DNA of 64,000 bases from Gammaproteobacteria bacterium (GTDB lineage Bacteria; Pseudomonadota; Gammaproteobacteria; Enterobacterales; Alteromonadaceae). The notes beneath the pieces were generated by a model that ran no database searches, was not told the origin of the DNA, and was given only the letters and a program-made list of their open reading frames with translations. The DNA lies in the NCBI GenBank assembly GCA_018825965.1, contig JAHKAA010000014.1, forward strand, positions 40,620 to 104,619, given 5' to 3'. Below, in pieces: positions 25,478 to 34,967 of the stretch. The translations under genes and the position numbers were made by a program. Every line of letters begins with the position of its first letter. Position 1 is the first letter of the stretch.

Positions 25478-25785
25478 TAAAAACTCACTAAAGAAGAATT
25501 TAAAAAATCGGTCACCCGCATATGGCCGGGGCTGTGGGTCATACAAAGATCTGCTTTGGCTTGTTTAATTGCGGCCTGAGGCAAACAGCTTCACCATAAT
25601 CCGGTGCCCGGATATCAGAGATCCATCTTTACTGCCTGAACATGAGACCTGAGTTCATACTAGCGGATTTCCCCCCTCTTCCCAAGTCTGTCATCAGCGA
25701 AGCACTATTTATTCCGTTTAATCTCAGTTTCTCTAAGGCACAAGCAAAAAAGAGCACCGCAGTGCTCATTTTACAATGGTTCGGT
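25478..25785. other. Intergenic region between pxpA and the RND pump
   Basis: This 308-base stretch contains the pxpA promoter region and, at its left end, the terminator of the RND permease gene (25745-25767). No further gene or RNA was recognised. Confidence 0.5.
25745..25767 (-). terminator. Terminator of the RND efflux operon
   Basis: On the minus strand GAGCAC, loop TGCG, GTGCTC is followed by six T, about 20 bases after the permease stop codon. Confidence 0.85.
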
Positions 25786-28700
25786 TTACTTTAAAGCGAA
25801 TGGCACCTCATAGCCCGCCTGCACAGGAAGGCGACGCCCCATAAATCTGGCTTTAAGTTTTCGCTTGGCGGTTTCCAGACTGTCGTAGAAAGTAGGCACC
25901 ACCAACAAGGTCAGTACAGTCGAGGTGATCACCCCTCCTATCACGGCTATACCCAAAGGTTTATAAAAAGCTGAACCTTCACCAATGCCGATGGCCACAG
26001 GCAACATACCTGCCACTAAAGCAAAAGTAGTCATCAGAATTGGACGTAAACGCTCACGACCAGCAGCTATTAACGCTTGTTCCAGTTCAAAACCTTCTTT
26101 TTCTTTTTTGCGGGCACAATCAATCAATAAAATACCGTTTTTCACTACTATACCCATCAGCATCACGACGCCTATTAAACTCATCAGGTTTAAAGTAGCG
26201 CCTGTCATCAACAGTGACAACACCACTCCTATCAGTGATAAAGGCAAGGACATCATAATTGACACTGGTGCCAGGAAGCTATGAAACTGCACCACTAAAA
26301 TCAGATACATCAGCATGACAGCTAAGCCAAGCGCATCAAAGATACTGCCAAATACTTCTTCCTGATCACGGCTTTGCCCACCGCGAACCACATCATAGCC
26401 AGGCGGGAAAGCCATAGTGCTCAGCAGCTTCTTCGCATCAGCGTCCACCTCACCAAAACTGCGGCCCTGCACATTAGCGCCAACAGCCATCATACTTTGG
26501 CGATCCAAATGTTCGATCACAGCAGGCCCTTTGCCTAGGGTCACAGTGGCTATTTGTTCCAGTGGGATCATGGCACCGGTTCTGTTAGACAACAGAGGTA
26601 AACGTTCCAGATCCTGCACTGTCATCCGCTCTTCTGGCCGGATCCGGACATAAACATTGCGTGTTTCTCCTGTTGGATCTATCCAGTCACCAATTTCAGC
26701 ACCAGCAAAAGCCAGACGTAATGCATTAGCAGCATCATTCATCGACAAACCTAAGCTCGATGCTAAACCCCGGTTAAATTCAATTTGCAGCTCAGGTTTA
26801 GGATCCTGAGAGGACAACCCCACATCAACTGCACCTGGTATAGTTTTTAATTTTTCCATAAAATCCATCACCAGTCCTTCCAATACCCGGCTATCCGGGC
26901 CACGGAACTGAATTTGCAGGGCTTTACCGCCACCTCCTCCATTTAAATCAGCAGAGACTGTATATTCTGCACCCACCAGTTGTTGTACTTTGGCACGAAG
27001 TTCAGCAGCAATTTCCCGTGAGCTGCGACTACGCTCCATTTCTTTGGTCAATCTGACAAAAATCTGAGCTCTGGTGATATTACCCTGAGTGCCGACTGTG
27101 GTTTGGGTGTACAGCTGCTCAGGCAACTGACGTGCTATAGCAGCTGCCTGCTCCGCTTTAATGCTGGTGTATTCAATACTGGCCTCTGACGGCGCACGCA
27201 CTGAAATCACTATACCGCCATCGTCTGTTTCCGGCAGGAAACCCGAGCCGCCATACATGCCTTGCAAAGCTATAGCCCCAATAAATGAACCAAAAGCCAA
27301 AAACCACATGGATTTGCGGTGCTTTAATGCCCAGCCAATCAGTTTGGAATAACGCCCGGCCTGATGATCAAACCAGATATTAAAACCTTGCAGCACTTTA
27401 CCCAAGCCACGGCGTTTGGCATTTTTATCATGATCCGGGTCATGCCAATACGCAGACATCATAGGATCGAGCGTAAAAGAGATAAACAAAGACACCAACA
27501 CAGAACAGGCGACCGTCAGCGCAAAAGGTTTAAACCATTGGCCGGTAATGCCATCCAGAAAAGCAATAGGAATAAATACGGCGACAATGGACATAGTAGT
27601 GGCAATCACAGCCATACCAATTTCGCGGGTGCCATCACGGGCCGCAGTCATATTGTCTTTGCCCATTTCCATATGGCGCACAATGTTTTCCCGCACCACT
27701 ATAGCATCGTCAATCAGAATACCTATGGCCAGTGACAAGCCCAATAAGGACATAAAATTCAGCGTAAAACCACAGGCCCAGACCGCAATAAAAGAGGCCA
27801 GTACTGAAGTAGGCAACGCCAGTGAGGTAATTAAGGTCGAACGCCATGAGTTTAAAAACACAAAAACTGTCACTATGGTTAGCAAAGCGCCCACAGACAA
27901 AGCTTCAGTCACATTACGCATACTGGCCGCAACATCTTCCCCGGAATCACGCACCACCACCAGTTCAAAGTCAGCAGGCAAGGTTTTCTTTAATTCTGCT
28001 ATTTTGACTTTGATATCATCGGTCACACTAATAGTGGATGCATCACGGGCTTTGACTACGTTAATACCTAACGAAGCCACACCGTTAAAAATGGATAAAC
28101 GGCGCTGCTCTGCCGCACCATCCACAACATCAGCCACCTGGGCTAAACGAATGGCCTGATCGCCGTTGCGTTTGACCACCATTTGTTCAAATTCGCGCAC
28201 ATCCCGCAAACGGCCCTGAATACGAATGCCCTGCTCTTCCATGCCGTTGACCACACGCCCGACAGGTGCAGCCACGTTTTGTGCCTGCAGCGCACTGACC
28301 ACATCCACAGCCGACACATTGGCTTCACGCATGGCGTTTGAGTTCAGGAATATGGTCATTTCACGCTCTTTTTCACCTTCAAGCGTGACTAAAGCAACAC
28401 CGGGAACAGAACGAATTTCGCGGGCAATCTGATGCTCTGCCAGTTGCGACAATTCAACCGGATCCATAGAAGTGGAAGACAATGCCAGCGACATAACAGG
28501 CTGAGCGTTGGGATCTTCACGGCGCAGGAAAGGCTCTTTCATTTCAGTCGGTAGCTTATCCCGTACTACAGCGACCGCATCACGCATTTCCTGTGAGGCT
28601 TCAATCAGATCTTTATCAAATTCAAAAATTGCCACTATCACCGCATTAGACTCACGGGCATAAGAGCGCAGTTCGCGCATGCCGGTAATGGTGGCCATCG

Positions 28701-28908
28701 AGTCTTCAACCCTATTCAGAATTTCACGCTCGACAGTTTCGGGAGAAGCTCCGGGATAAGGAATATTCATCACCAGCACAGGCGGCTGTACATCAGGAAA
28801 CTGATTAGTTTTTAAATTGGTCATCGCAAAATAACCAAAAATCATCATGGCAAGGGTCACTGCCACCACCACCATAGGGCGCTTGATACTAAAATCCGAT
28901 AAAAACAT
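25786..28908 (-). CDS. RND (HAE1-type) multidrug efflux permease
   Basis: This 1040-residue inner-membrane proton antiporter begins MFLSDFSIKRPMVVVAV, the canonical RND start. It has 12 predicted helices in two halves. The proton-relay residues are present: the Asp pair near 400-401 (LIDDAIVVREN) and Lys near 924 (GIVVKNGILLID). Pore-domain motifs such as FPDVQPPVLVMNIPYPGASP are typical. It pairs with the periplasmic adaptor upstream (3-base gap) and probably with a TolC-type channel encoded elsewhere. The substrates cannot be predicted. Confidence 0.95.
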   Translation of the reverse strand: MFLSDFSIKRPMVVVAVTLAMMIFGYFAMTNLKTNQFPDVQPPVLVMNIPYPGASPETVEREILNRVEDSMATITGMRELRSYARESNAVIVAIFEFDKDLIEASQEMRDAVAVVRDKLPTEMKEPFLRREDPNAQPVMSLALSSTSMDPVELSQLAEHQIAREIRSVPGVALVTLEGEKEREMTIFLNSNAMREANVSAVDVVSALQAQNVAAPVGRVVNGMEEQGIRIQGRLRDVREFEQMVVKRNGDQAIRLAQVADVVDGAAEQRRLSIFNGVASLGINVVKARDASTISVTDDIKVKIAELKKTLPADFELVVVRDSGEDVAASMRNVTEALSVGALLTIVTVFVFLNSWRSTLITSLALPTSVLASFIAVWACGFTLNFMSLLGLSLAIGILIDDAIVVRENIVRHMEMGKDNMTAARDGTREIGMAVIATTMSIVAVFIPIAFLDGITGQWFKPFALTVACSVLVSLFISFTLDPMMSAYWHDPDHDKNAKRRGLGKVLQGFNIWFDHQAGRYSKLIGWALKHRKSMWFLAFGSFIGAIALQGMYGGSGFLPETDDGGIVISVRAPSEASIEYTSIKAEQAAAIARQLPEQLYTQTTVGTQGNITRAQIFVRLTKEMERSRSSREIAAELRAKVQQLVGAEYTVSADLNGGGGGKALQIQFRGPDSRVLEGLVMDFMEKLKTIPGAVDVGLSSQDPKPELQIEFNRGLASSLGLSMNDAANALRLAFAGAEIGDWIDPTGETRNVYVRIRPEERMTVQDLERLPLLSNRTGAMIPLEQIATVTLGKGPAVIEHLDRQSMMAVGANVQGRSFGEVDADAKKLLSTMAFPPGYDVVRGGQSRDQEEVFGSIFDALGLAVMLMYLILVVQFHSFLAPVSIMMSLPLSLIGVVLSLLMTGATLNLMSLIGVVMLMGIVVKNGILLIDCARKKEKEGFELEQALIAAGRERLRPILMTTFALVAGMLPVAIGIGEGSAFYKPLGIAVIGGVITSTVLTLLVVPTFYDSLETAKRKLKARFMGRRLPVQAGYEVPFALK

Positions 28909-28911
28909 ATT

Positions 28912-30054
28912 TTAGTATCCTGTGCTGACTTTGGCTGATGTCTGTTCAGATGAGACTTGAGTGGCTGTGGCTAATTCGGCCTTGCCTCCATTTGTTAAGG
29001 CTCCCTGTGGATGGCGTAAAATTTGCGCCCCAGACACCACCCCAGACAGAATGTGCTGTGTGCCCCATCTTTCGTCTTTGTCTCCCACTTCCACTTCAGT
29101 TTTTTTCAGTTCGTTGTTGGCAAATTGCCAGACAAAGTGTTTATCGCCCTCACGGATAAGTGCCGATTCAGGCACCATCAAGGCATCGCTGTTTTGTGCT
29201 TCAACATGACCTTCCGCATACAAACCTGCAACTAAAGACTGTTGCTTTAAGTCCATAGCCACTAAAAGCTGCACCTGACGGGTACTTTCATTGGCCACTG
29301 GATTGATACGCTCTACTGTACCGGTGAAAAACTGACCGCTATAGCCATTGACCTTAAAGGTCACTTTGTTGCCGACTTTCACCTGACCTACCCGATCCGC
29401 GGCCACATAACCTTCAAACCTAATACTGGCCGGATCAATCAACACCATCAGGCCCTTACCTATCTGGGCTGTGTCTCCTGCTGACACTTTACGGGTAGCC
29501 ACAACACCGGAGAATGGTGCTTTGACTTCAGTTTTTTCCATCTGCTGGCGGGCTTCAACTAAACGGGCGCGAGCTGAAGCTAAATCAGACTGAGCCTGGT
29601 TGGCTTTGTTTTCAGCCGCTTCCAGCCCTTCCTGAGTCACTAAACTTTGTTTAGATAAAGACTGCATACGTTTTAACTGCCGATTGGCCTGTTCCAGGCT
29701 CACCACTGCAGAACGTTCCGCTTCCTGAGCGGATAATAATTTGTCGCGGTAGGTGGTTTGATCCAGCTTCACCAGCACATCACCGGTTTGCACCAGATCC
29801 CCATTATCTTTGAGAACCTGCATGACAATACCTGAGACTTCAGCATTCAATTCAGCTTTCACCACTGGCTGCAAAGAGCCTGAGATCACAGGACCACGGG
29901 CCAGTGTACTTTCAGTTAACGTCAGTAAATCCTGCGGCACCAATTGCAGCGGTTTTGCCGTTTCCCCCTGAGTGGCGACAACTTCAGGTGGAGAGCAGGC
30001 GACTAAAGTGCTGGTTATGCACAAAGCGATGAATGTCATTTTTATAGTGTTCAT
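28912..30054 (-). CDS. RND efflux periplasmic adaptor lipoprotein
   Basis: This 380-residue membrane-fusion protein starts at ATG 30054 and has the lipobox TLVAC with Cys20. The barrel-sandwich/lipoyl segment (about 60-100), an alpha-hairpin coiled coil (about 105-160), the matching second lipoyl half (KAPFSGVVATRKVSAGD) and a beta-barrel region follow in the standard order. It connects the downstream RND permease to the outer-membrane channel. No regulator gene is adjacent; the 273-base upstream space is shared with the divergent antiporter gene. Confidence 0.94.
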   Translation of the reverse strand: MNTIKMTFIALCITSTLVACSPPEVVATQGETAKPLQLVPQDLLTLTESTLARGPVISGSLQPVVKAELNAEVSGIVMQVLKDNGDLVQTGDVLVKLDQTTYRDKLLSAQEAERSAVVSLEQANRQLKRMQSLSKQSLVTQEGLEAAENKANQAQSDLASARARLVEARQQMEKTEVKAPFSGVVATRKVSAGDTAQIGKGLMVLIDPASIRFEGYVAADRVGQVKVGNKVTFKVNGYSGQFFTGTVERINPVANESTRQVQLLVAMDLKQQSLVAGLYAEGHVEAQNSDALMVPESALIREGDKHFVWQFANNELKKTEVEVGDKDERWGTQHILSGVVSGAQILRHPQGALTNGGKAELATATQVSSEQTSAKVSTGY

Positions 30055-30327
30055 GGTCCAGACCCATCCGGTAATCAAGCAAACTTAAATACTTTTTTAT
30101 TCAGGTCACTATAAGATAGTCAGAAGTTTCAGTCCTGCGAAAAGCGTAACAAGTTGTGACGAAGATCAAAGGCGAAGGAAATGGCCTACACAATCTGAAG
30201 TTGTAGTTTTCCCGCTTTTTCCGAATAAAAATCAGCCCACTAACCCAATAAAGACTTCAGCCGAACTGGAAAGCCACAGCTAATTGCTGCAGTATATTTA
30301 CTTAACTCTGTGTAAAAGGAAGTCGCT

Positions 30328-31722
30328 GTGCCTGATAGTTTAAGTTTATTACCTGCCATAGTGGCTATTGCCGTTGTCATCTGGCGCAAAGAAGTGATTC
30401 TGGCACTGATTTTGGCAATAGCTTGCGCTGAGGTGTTACTTTATTTAACGCAACCCGAATTGAGTGTATTTGGCGCTTTGTTGCATGGTCCGGTGCAAAG
30501 TCTGGAGCGTATTATTTCTGTCACCTCTTCTGCCGATAACAGCAGGATCCTGCTATTTTCTTTGCTGATAGGCGCGCTGATGGCTTATATGCGGGATTCT
30601 GGTGGTGTGTCAGCTCTGGTGGACTGGTTTATCCGCAAAGGTGTAGCCCGCACTAAACGTCAGGCCGGTTTTATCAGTTATGGCATAGGCATTCTGGTCT
30701 TTATCGAATCCAATCTGAGTGCTTTAACTGCAGGCATAGTCTCCCGTGGTTTGTACGATAAATTTAAAATGAGCCGCGCCCGTCTGGCTTATATAGTCGA
30801 CAGCACCAGCGCTCCTGTTTGTATTTTGGTGTTACTCAACGGCTGGGGTGCTTATGTACTGGGGCTTTTAAGCACGTACAACTTGCCGGAGTCAGCTATC
30901 TCCGTATTAATTGGCAGTATTCCACTGAATTTTTATGCCCTCTTTACACTGATGGTGGTGTTCTACACCATCTATACCGACAAAGTTTATGGTCCGATGA
31001 AACAGGCAGAACTTGATTTAAATACAGTATCTCACCAGAGTGATATTGATATTCCTCCGGGTCGTATGTCGCTGATGTTAGTCCCCTTGCTGACTCTGGT
31101 TCTGGGCATGGTTGCCTTTATGCTCTGGACAGGCAACGGCAGTTTAGTTGAGGGTTCAGGTGCCAAAGCTGCGCTGTACGCCACCACTTTAGCTTGTGTA
31201 GTGGCTTATGGCCTGATGGCTTACAGCCGGAAATTCAACCATCAGCAACTGGTGACTATTGGTTTTAAAGGCATGAGTGAGCTCTTGCCTTTAGTCTGTG
31301 TCGTGTTGTTGTCGCTGGCTCTAGGCAGTGCAATGAAAGACCTGGGCACCGGGCTTTATGTCGCATCTTTTGTCAAAGAGTCCACACCACTGGTCCTTAT
31401 CCCCGCTTTACTTTTTATCGCTGGTGCCATTATTTCTTTTACCACAGGCACTTCCTGGGGCACTTTTGCTATTTTAATTCCTATTGGCATGCCGCTGGTG
31501 GAAATGCTGGGCTTGCCCCCGTCTCTGCTGCTGGCCGCTATTTTAAGTGGGGGGATCTGGGGCGATCACTGCTCGCCTATTTCCGACACCACTGTGGTTA
31601 GTTCAGTCGCATCAGGCTGTGATGTATTAGAGCATGTAAAAACTCAGCTGCCTTACGCTTTATTTTGTGGCGCTTTAGCGCTGATCGCCTTTTTAATCAG
31701 CGGATGGCTCATGATTGAATAA
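30328..31722 (+). CDS. NhaC-family sodium/proton antiporter-like membrane protein
   Basis: This 464-residue protein begins at GTG 30328 with AAGGAAG five bases upstream. It has about 11-12 hydrophobic helices and the NhaC-family segments SRILLFSLLIGALMAYMRDS, FIESNLSALTAGIVSRGLYD, DSTSAPVCILVLLNGWGAY and, near the end, TGTSWGTFAILIPIGMPL and GDHCSPISDTTVVSS. These fit Na+/H+ antiporters of the ion-transporter superfamily, although related proteins carry amino or organic acids. The gene is single, divergent from the RND operon. Confidence 0.88.
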   Translation: MPDSLSLLPAIVAIAVVIWRKEVILALILAIACAEVLLYLTQPELSVFGALLHGPVQSLERIISVTSSADNSRILLFSLLIGALMAYMRDSGGVSALVDWFIRKGVARTKRQAGFISYGIGILVFIESNLSALTAGIVSRGLYDKFKMSRARLAYIVDSTSAPVCILVLLNGWGAYVLGLLSTYNLPESAISVLIGSIPLNFYALFTLMVVFYTIYTDKVYGPMKQAELDLNTVSHQSDIDIPPGRMSLMLVPLLTLVLGMVAFMLWTGNGSLVEGSGAKAALYATTLACVVAYGLMAYSRKFNHQQLVTIGFKGMSELLPLVCVVLLSLALGSAMKDLGTGLYVASFVKESTPLVLIPALLFIAGAIISFTTGTSWGTFAILIPIGMPLVEMLGLPPSLLLAAILSGGIWGDHCSPISDTTVVSSVASGCDVLEHVKTQLPYALFCGALALIAFLISGWLMIE

Positions 31723-31774
31723 GTCATTGATTGCTCTTTGGGCTAAAACCGGATAAAAGTTGGATAAATAGAGA

Positions 31775-32530
31775 ATGAAAACAAACACCTTCGTCATCTT
31801 TAGCTGTTTTTTTGTGATGTCTTGTGCCAGCACTGTCCAGCAACAGAGTTCCGCCCTTAATACTGCTGAAGCAAAACCAATCAAAGTGCAACAACCTGTC
31901 CGGATTGAAGCCACTAAAGCTGCAGATATAGTGGACATACTGACGGTGAGCAGCAAAGTTCAGGTGAGTATGGCTTATGCTGGCGATAGCAACTTTACCG
32001 GCAAAGCAGTACCGGGATATCAGGCCAATAGTTGCTATTTAGAAAAAAATGCAGCACAAGCTCTGGCCAAAGCAGCACAACAGGCTGAGCGTCTGGGTTA
32101 TCAGCTGCAACTGCTGGATTGTTACCGGCCTCAGCGCGCATCCAACCACTTTATGTTGTGGCTGAACAATACAGCAGATCAAAGCACCAAAGCGGCTTTT
32201 TACCCAAACATAGAGAAAAGCCAGCTAACCCCGGGTTATATAGCTGCCCATTCAGGCCATAGCCGCGCATCCACCGTGGATTTAACCTTACTGCGGAAAA
32301 ATGCCGCAGGACAGTGGCAACAGCTGGATATGGGCGGAACTTATGATTTATTTGATCCTGTGTCGCATTCAGACAGTGCAGCTGTTAGTCCGCAGCAAAA
32401 AGCCAACCGTTTATTGCTCAAAGATCTGATGCAACAACAGGGTTTTGCTGCTTATGCCATGGAATGGTGGCATTTTACACTGGCAAATGAAAAATACCCT
32501 GACACCTACTTTGATTTTCCGGTGAATTAA
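31775..32530 (+). CDS. VanX-type D-Ala-D-Ala dipeptidase lipoprotein
   Basis: This 251-residue protein has a lipobox-like VMSC (Cys17). It shows the M15D zinc-peptidase signature: SGHSRASTVDLT with zinc ligands His162 and Asp169, and EWWHF with Glu230 and zinc ligand His233. Arg118 in DCYRPQRASN corresponds to the substrate-binding arginine of VanX. It would hydrolyse D-Ala-D-Ala. In Gram-negatives this serves peptidoglycan turnover, not glycopeptide resistance. A PBP4-like carboxypeptidase gene follows after 13 bases, probably in one operon. Confidence 0.9.
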   Translation: MKTNTFVIFSCFFVMSCASTVQQQSSALNTAEAKPIKVQQPVRIEATKAADIVDILTVSSKVQVSMAYAGDSNFTGKAVPGYQANSCYLEKNAAQALAKAAQQAERLGYQLQLLDCYRPQRASNHFMLWLNNTADQSTKAAFYPNIEKSQLTPGYIAAHSGHSRASTVDLTLLRKNAAGQWQQLDMGGTYDLFDPVSHSDSAAVSPQQKANRLLLKDLMQQQGFAAYAMEWWHFTLANEKYPDTYFDFPVN

Positions 32531-32543
32531 TCAAGGATCTGTT

Positions 32544-34022
32544 ATGCCATCTCAGCTGTTGAAACCCCTGATCCTTTTAGCCTTTATCGTATTAGTTGCT
32601 GCCTGCAGCAGCACATATCCCGACAAAAAGCTGCAGACCGGGCAACAGCAACTGCTCAGTCAATTATCAACACAATTACTAAGTGCCAACCTGCCTGCAG
32701 ATGCACTCGCCTTTGTGGCTTATCCGCTGGACAATCCGGCTGAACAAGTCAGCTTTCAGGCCGGAAAGTCTATGCAACCAGCCTCGACCATGAAGCTGCT
32801 GACCAGTATCACTGCATTAGAACTCCTGGGCCCGGCTTACAGAGGTAAAACTCAGCTATGGGCCTATGAACAAGCGCAAACAAAGATGCAGCACCCTTTA
32901 GTGCTTAAAGGTGTAGCTGATATGGATTTTACGCTGCAAGAACTCTGGTATTTGCTGCAACAGGCTTATGATCAGGGCATACGTCAGGTGCCGGCCTTTC
33001 AGATCGACCGCAGCTGGTTTAATCCGGCCCGGCCTGAACTGACGGCTTTACCTTTTGATGAAACCCCACGCCAATATTACAACCTGCTGCCAGATGCCTT
33101 GTTTTTACAACGTAATATGCTGGGCATCAAACTAGAGTCCACTGCGGATAAAATTTCAGGGCAATTCACCCCTTCGCTGCATGGCCTGGAGCTGGTGACC
33201 ACTCAAGTTCAGCTCACAGATATGCCCTGTGCCCAGTGGTATCCGCATCCACAAAAGCTGGCCTTTAAACGTCAGCCAGACGTCGTACAACTGGTGTTGC
33301 AGGGTGAATTTCCGAAACACTGCCAAAAACGTGATTATTTGCAACTGATCAACAGAGTGGATTTCAGTCGTTTAGTCATTCAGCAACTGTGGCAACAGAT
33401 CTCCGGCCAAAAAGAAGTACCTGTACTGGAGCAAAAAACAGCTAACGCCTCAGTGCTGCTGGCCGAACATCAAAGCCGCACTTTGGCGGAAGTGCTGCGG
33501 GATATCAATAAAAGCTCAGACAATGCCGTCACCCGTCAGCTGTATTTAGCGTTAGGCGCGCAACAAGGCACAGCTGAAACTGAATCGACAGCAACGACCT
33601 CAGAGCAACAAATACGGGACTTCATCAGCAGCCTGGCTTTGGATCACAGCGGCCTGACGTTAGAGAACGGCTCTGGTTTATCCCGCACCGAACGCATCAG
33701 CCCGCTGTTGATGACCGCCCTGCTGCAGCATGCTTACCAGGCCAGCTATCAGCCGGAATTAATCGCAAGCCTGCCCCTTGCTGGCGTGGACGGCACCTTA
33801 AAGCGACGTTTTACTCAGCCCCAGACCCAAGGCAAAGCCCGACTAAAAACCGGCACTTTGCGTAATGTAGTAGCGCTGGCGGGTTTTGTCACAGACCAAA
33901 GTGGCCGTACCTGGGTGGTAGCCAGCTTTATCAATGACCCCAAAGCGGGCCGGGCACGGCCTGTGCTGGACAATTTAATAGAATGGATCACCAGACAGCA
34001 GGATAAAAATAATCCGCAATAA
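32544..34022 (+). CDS. dacB: PBP4-type D-alanyl-D-alanine carboxypeptidase/endopeptidase, lipoprotein
   Basis: This 492-residue class-C penicillin-binding protein has a lipobox LVAAC (Cys21). The three serine-enzyme motifs are in order: SxxK as STMK at 81-84, SxN as SSDNAV, and KTG in RLKTGTLRN near the C-terminus. DacB-type enzymes remove the terminal D-Ala and cut 4,3-crosslinks in the periplasm. A lipidated form is unusual compared with the soluble E. coli protein. It is coupled to the VanX-like dipeptidase, which could use the released D-Ala dipeptides. Confidence 0.9.
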   Translation: MPSQLLKPLILLAFIVLVAACSSTYPDKKLQTGQQQLLSQLSTQLLSANLPADALAFVAYPLDNPAEQVSFQAGKSMQPASTMKLLTSITALELLGPAYRGKTQLWAYEQAQTKMQHPLVLKGVADMDFTLQELWYLLQQAYDQGIRQVPAFQIDRSWFNPARPELTALPFDETPRQYYNLLPDALFLQRNMLGIKLESTADKISGQFTPSLHGLELVTTQVQLTDMPCAQWYPHPQKLAFKRQPDVVQLVLQGEFPKHCQKRDYLQLINRVDFSRLVIQQLWQQISGQKEVPVLEQKTANASVLLAEHQSRTLAEVLRDINKSSDNAVTRQLYLALGAQQGTAETESTATTSEQQIRDFISSLALDHSGLTLENGSGLSRTERISPLLMTALLQHAYQASYQPELIASLPLAGVDGTLKRRFTQPQTQGKARLKTGTLRNVVALAGFVTDQSGRTWVVASFINDPKAGRARPVLDNLIEWITRQQDKNNPQ

Positions 34023-34106
34023 GCCAGTCTGTCTGGTGTAGTGTTTTACTTCATGTTAATCTTTCTGATAACTATTCTCATCTAAGTATAATTAATGGAG
34101 TGTTTG

Positions 34107-34478
34107 ATGAAAAGTTCTGCATTGGTATTCAGTTGTGTTCTGTTAGTCGCCAGCTCATTTACGGCCATGGCGTCTGAGCGCCCGGCTCATTTTAAAGGTA
34201 AAGAAGTGAAAACTCTGGCTGAAGCTGTGGTCAACTTTAAAGAAGCCAATCAACGTTTTGCCCAGTTACAATCAGCTCAGCTGACGCCTGAGGCTATGGC
34301 TGAAATTCATCAGCTGACCTACAGCATGGAAGTCGCTCTGGAGAAAATTCATCAGGAAACAGCTCAACTTAAAGTGGTGCTGGAAGAAGTGCATATTGCT
34401 TCTGAAAAAATGGATACCACTACAGTGCAGCAACAAGGTGCTTTGTATCTGAAAAATGCGACTACGCTGGTCAAATAA
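34107..34478 (+). CDS. Small exported helical protein (DUF6746-like)
   Basis: This 123-residue protein starts at ATG 34107 with GGAG six bases upstream. A signal peptide ends at TAMASE. The remainder is almost entirely helical and acidic (ETAQLKVVLEEVHIASEKM). It resembles a small uncharacterised family annotated DUF6746; the match is from memory and is moderate. It is monocistronic. The function is unknown. Confidence 0.7.
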   Translation: MKSSALVFSCVLLVASSFTAMASERPAHFKGKEVKTLAEAVVNFKEANQRFAQLQSAQLTPEAMAEIHQLTYSMEVALEKIHQETAQLKVVLEEVHIASEKMDTTTVQQQGALYLKNATTLVK

Positions 34479-34529
34479 GGTCGGGCGACTACTAAGCCCT
34501 CTTTCGCCTGTGATCTAAAGCCCAGGGCG

Positions 34530-34556
34530 AAAAAAAGGCCAGTCTCAGGACTGGCC
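34530..34556 (-). terminator. Orphan intrinsic terminator on the minus strand
   Basis: The perfect 8-bp arms GGCCAGTC and GACTGGCC have a four-base loop and are followed on the minus strand by seven T. No minus-strand gene precedes it for more than 3 kb. It could end a small RNA. Confidence 0.7.
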
Positions 34557-34782
34557 CCGCAAATCCTATCAAAAACAGGATTCTGCTGCTTCAGGACATT
34601 CATCAAGAATGCGGGTATACACCCTGTTTTTCATAACTCAAATCCGTTTTAGCTACGAAGTATTTAGCCCGGTCGCACCCGGACTAAAAGCATGCAGAGC
34701 AACCCAAAGCGGCTCTGTCAGAATACAAGGACAAACCCAGACTGATACGTCAGTTCATTTTTTACTGAGTTCATCCTGACAA

Positions 34783-34796
34783 TGTAACCGATTACA
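34783..34796. promoter_or_regulatory. LacI-family operator candidate
   Basis: TGTAACCGATTACA has symmetric TGTAA/TTACA arms around CCGA, the form of many LacI-family sugar-regulator operators. It is about 170 bases upstream of the symporter start codon. Confidence 0.45.
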
Positions 34797-34967
34797 AACT
34801 GTTCTGTAGTATGCCAGAAGCAGAGCTGAAACAGAACGCCCATTCTGAAAAAAATGACCACTAATCAAACAAAACACTGAGCAATCCAGCGCTTGCCAAG
34901 CGATTTTGAATAAGCTTCAATGTCAGCTGTAATTCATGAACTGGTCAACAGAACCAGCAGAGGAATA

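Larger units (their letters stand above)
34479..34967. other. Long intergenic region before the symporter/namZ operon
   Basis: This 489-base region has no convincing gene. It carries a strong minus-strand terminator (34530-34556) with a second hairpin next to it (34562-34582) but no minus-strand gene upstream. It also carries a LacI-type operator candidate at 34783-34796. Confidence 0.5.

Noticed and set aside
27364..28159. Plus-strand open frames of 123 and 203 residues inside the RND permease gene
   Set aside because: They are antisense to a highly conserved coding region and have no binding site or known domain.
31775..32530. Glycopeptide resistance (VanX)
   Set aside because: No vanH or vanA-type ligase is present, and the lipoprotein is paired with a PBP4-like gene in a Gram-negative setting, which fits cell-wall turnover.
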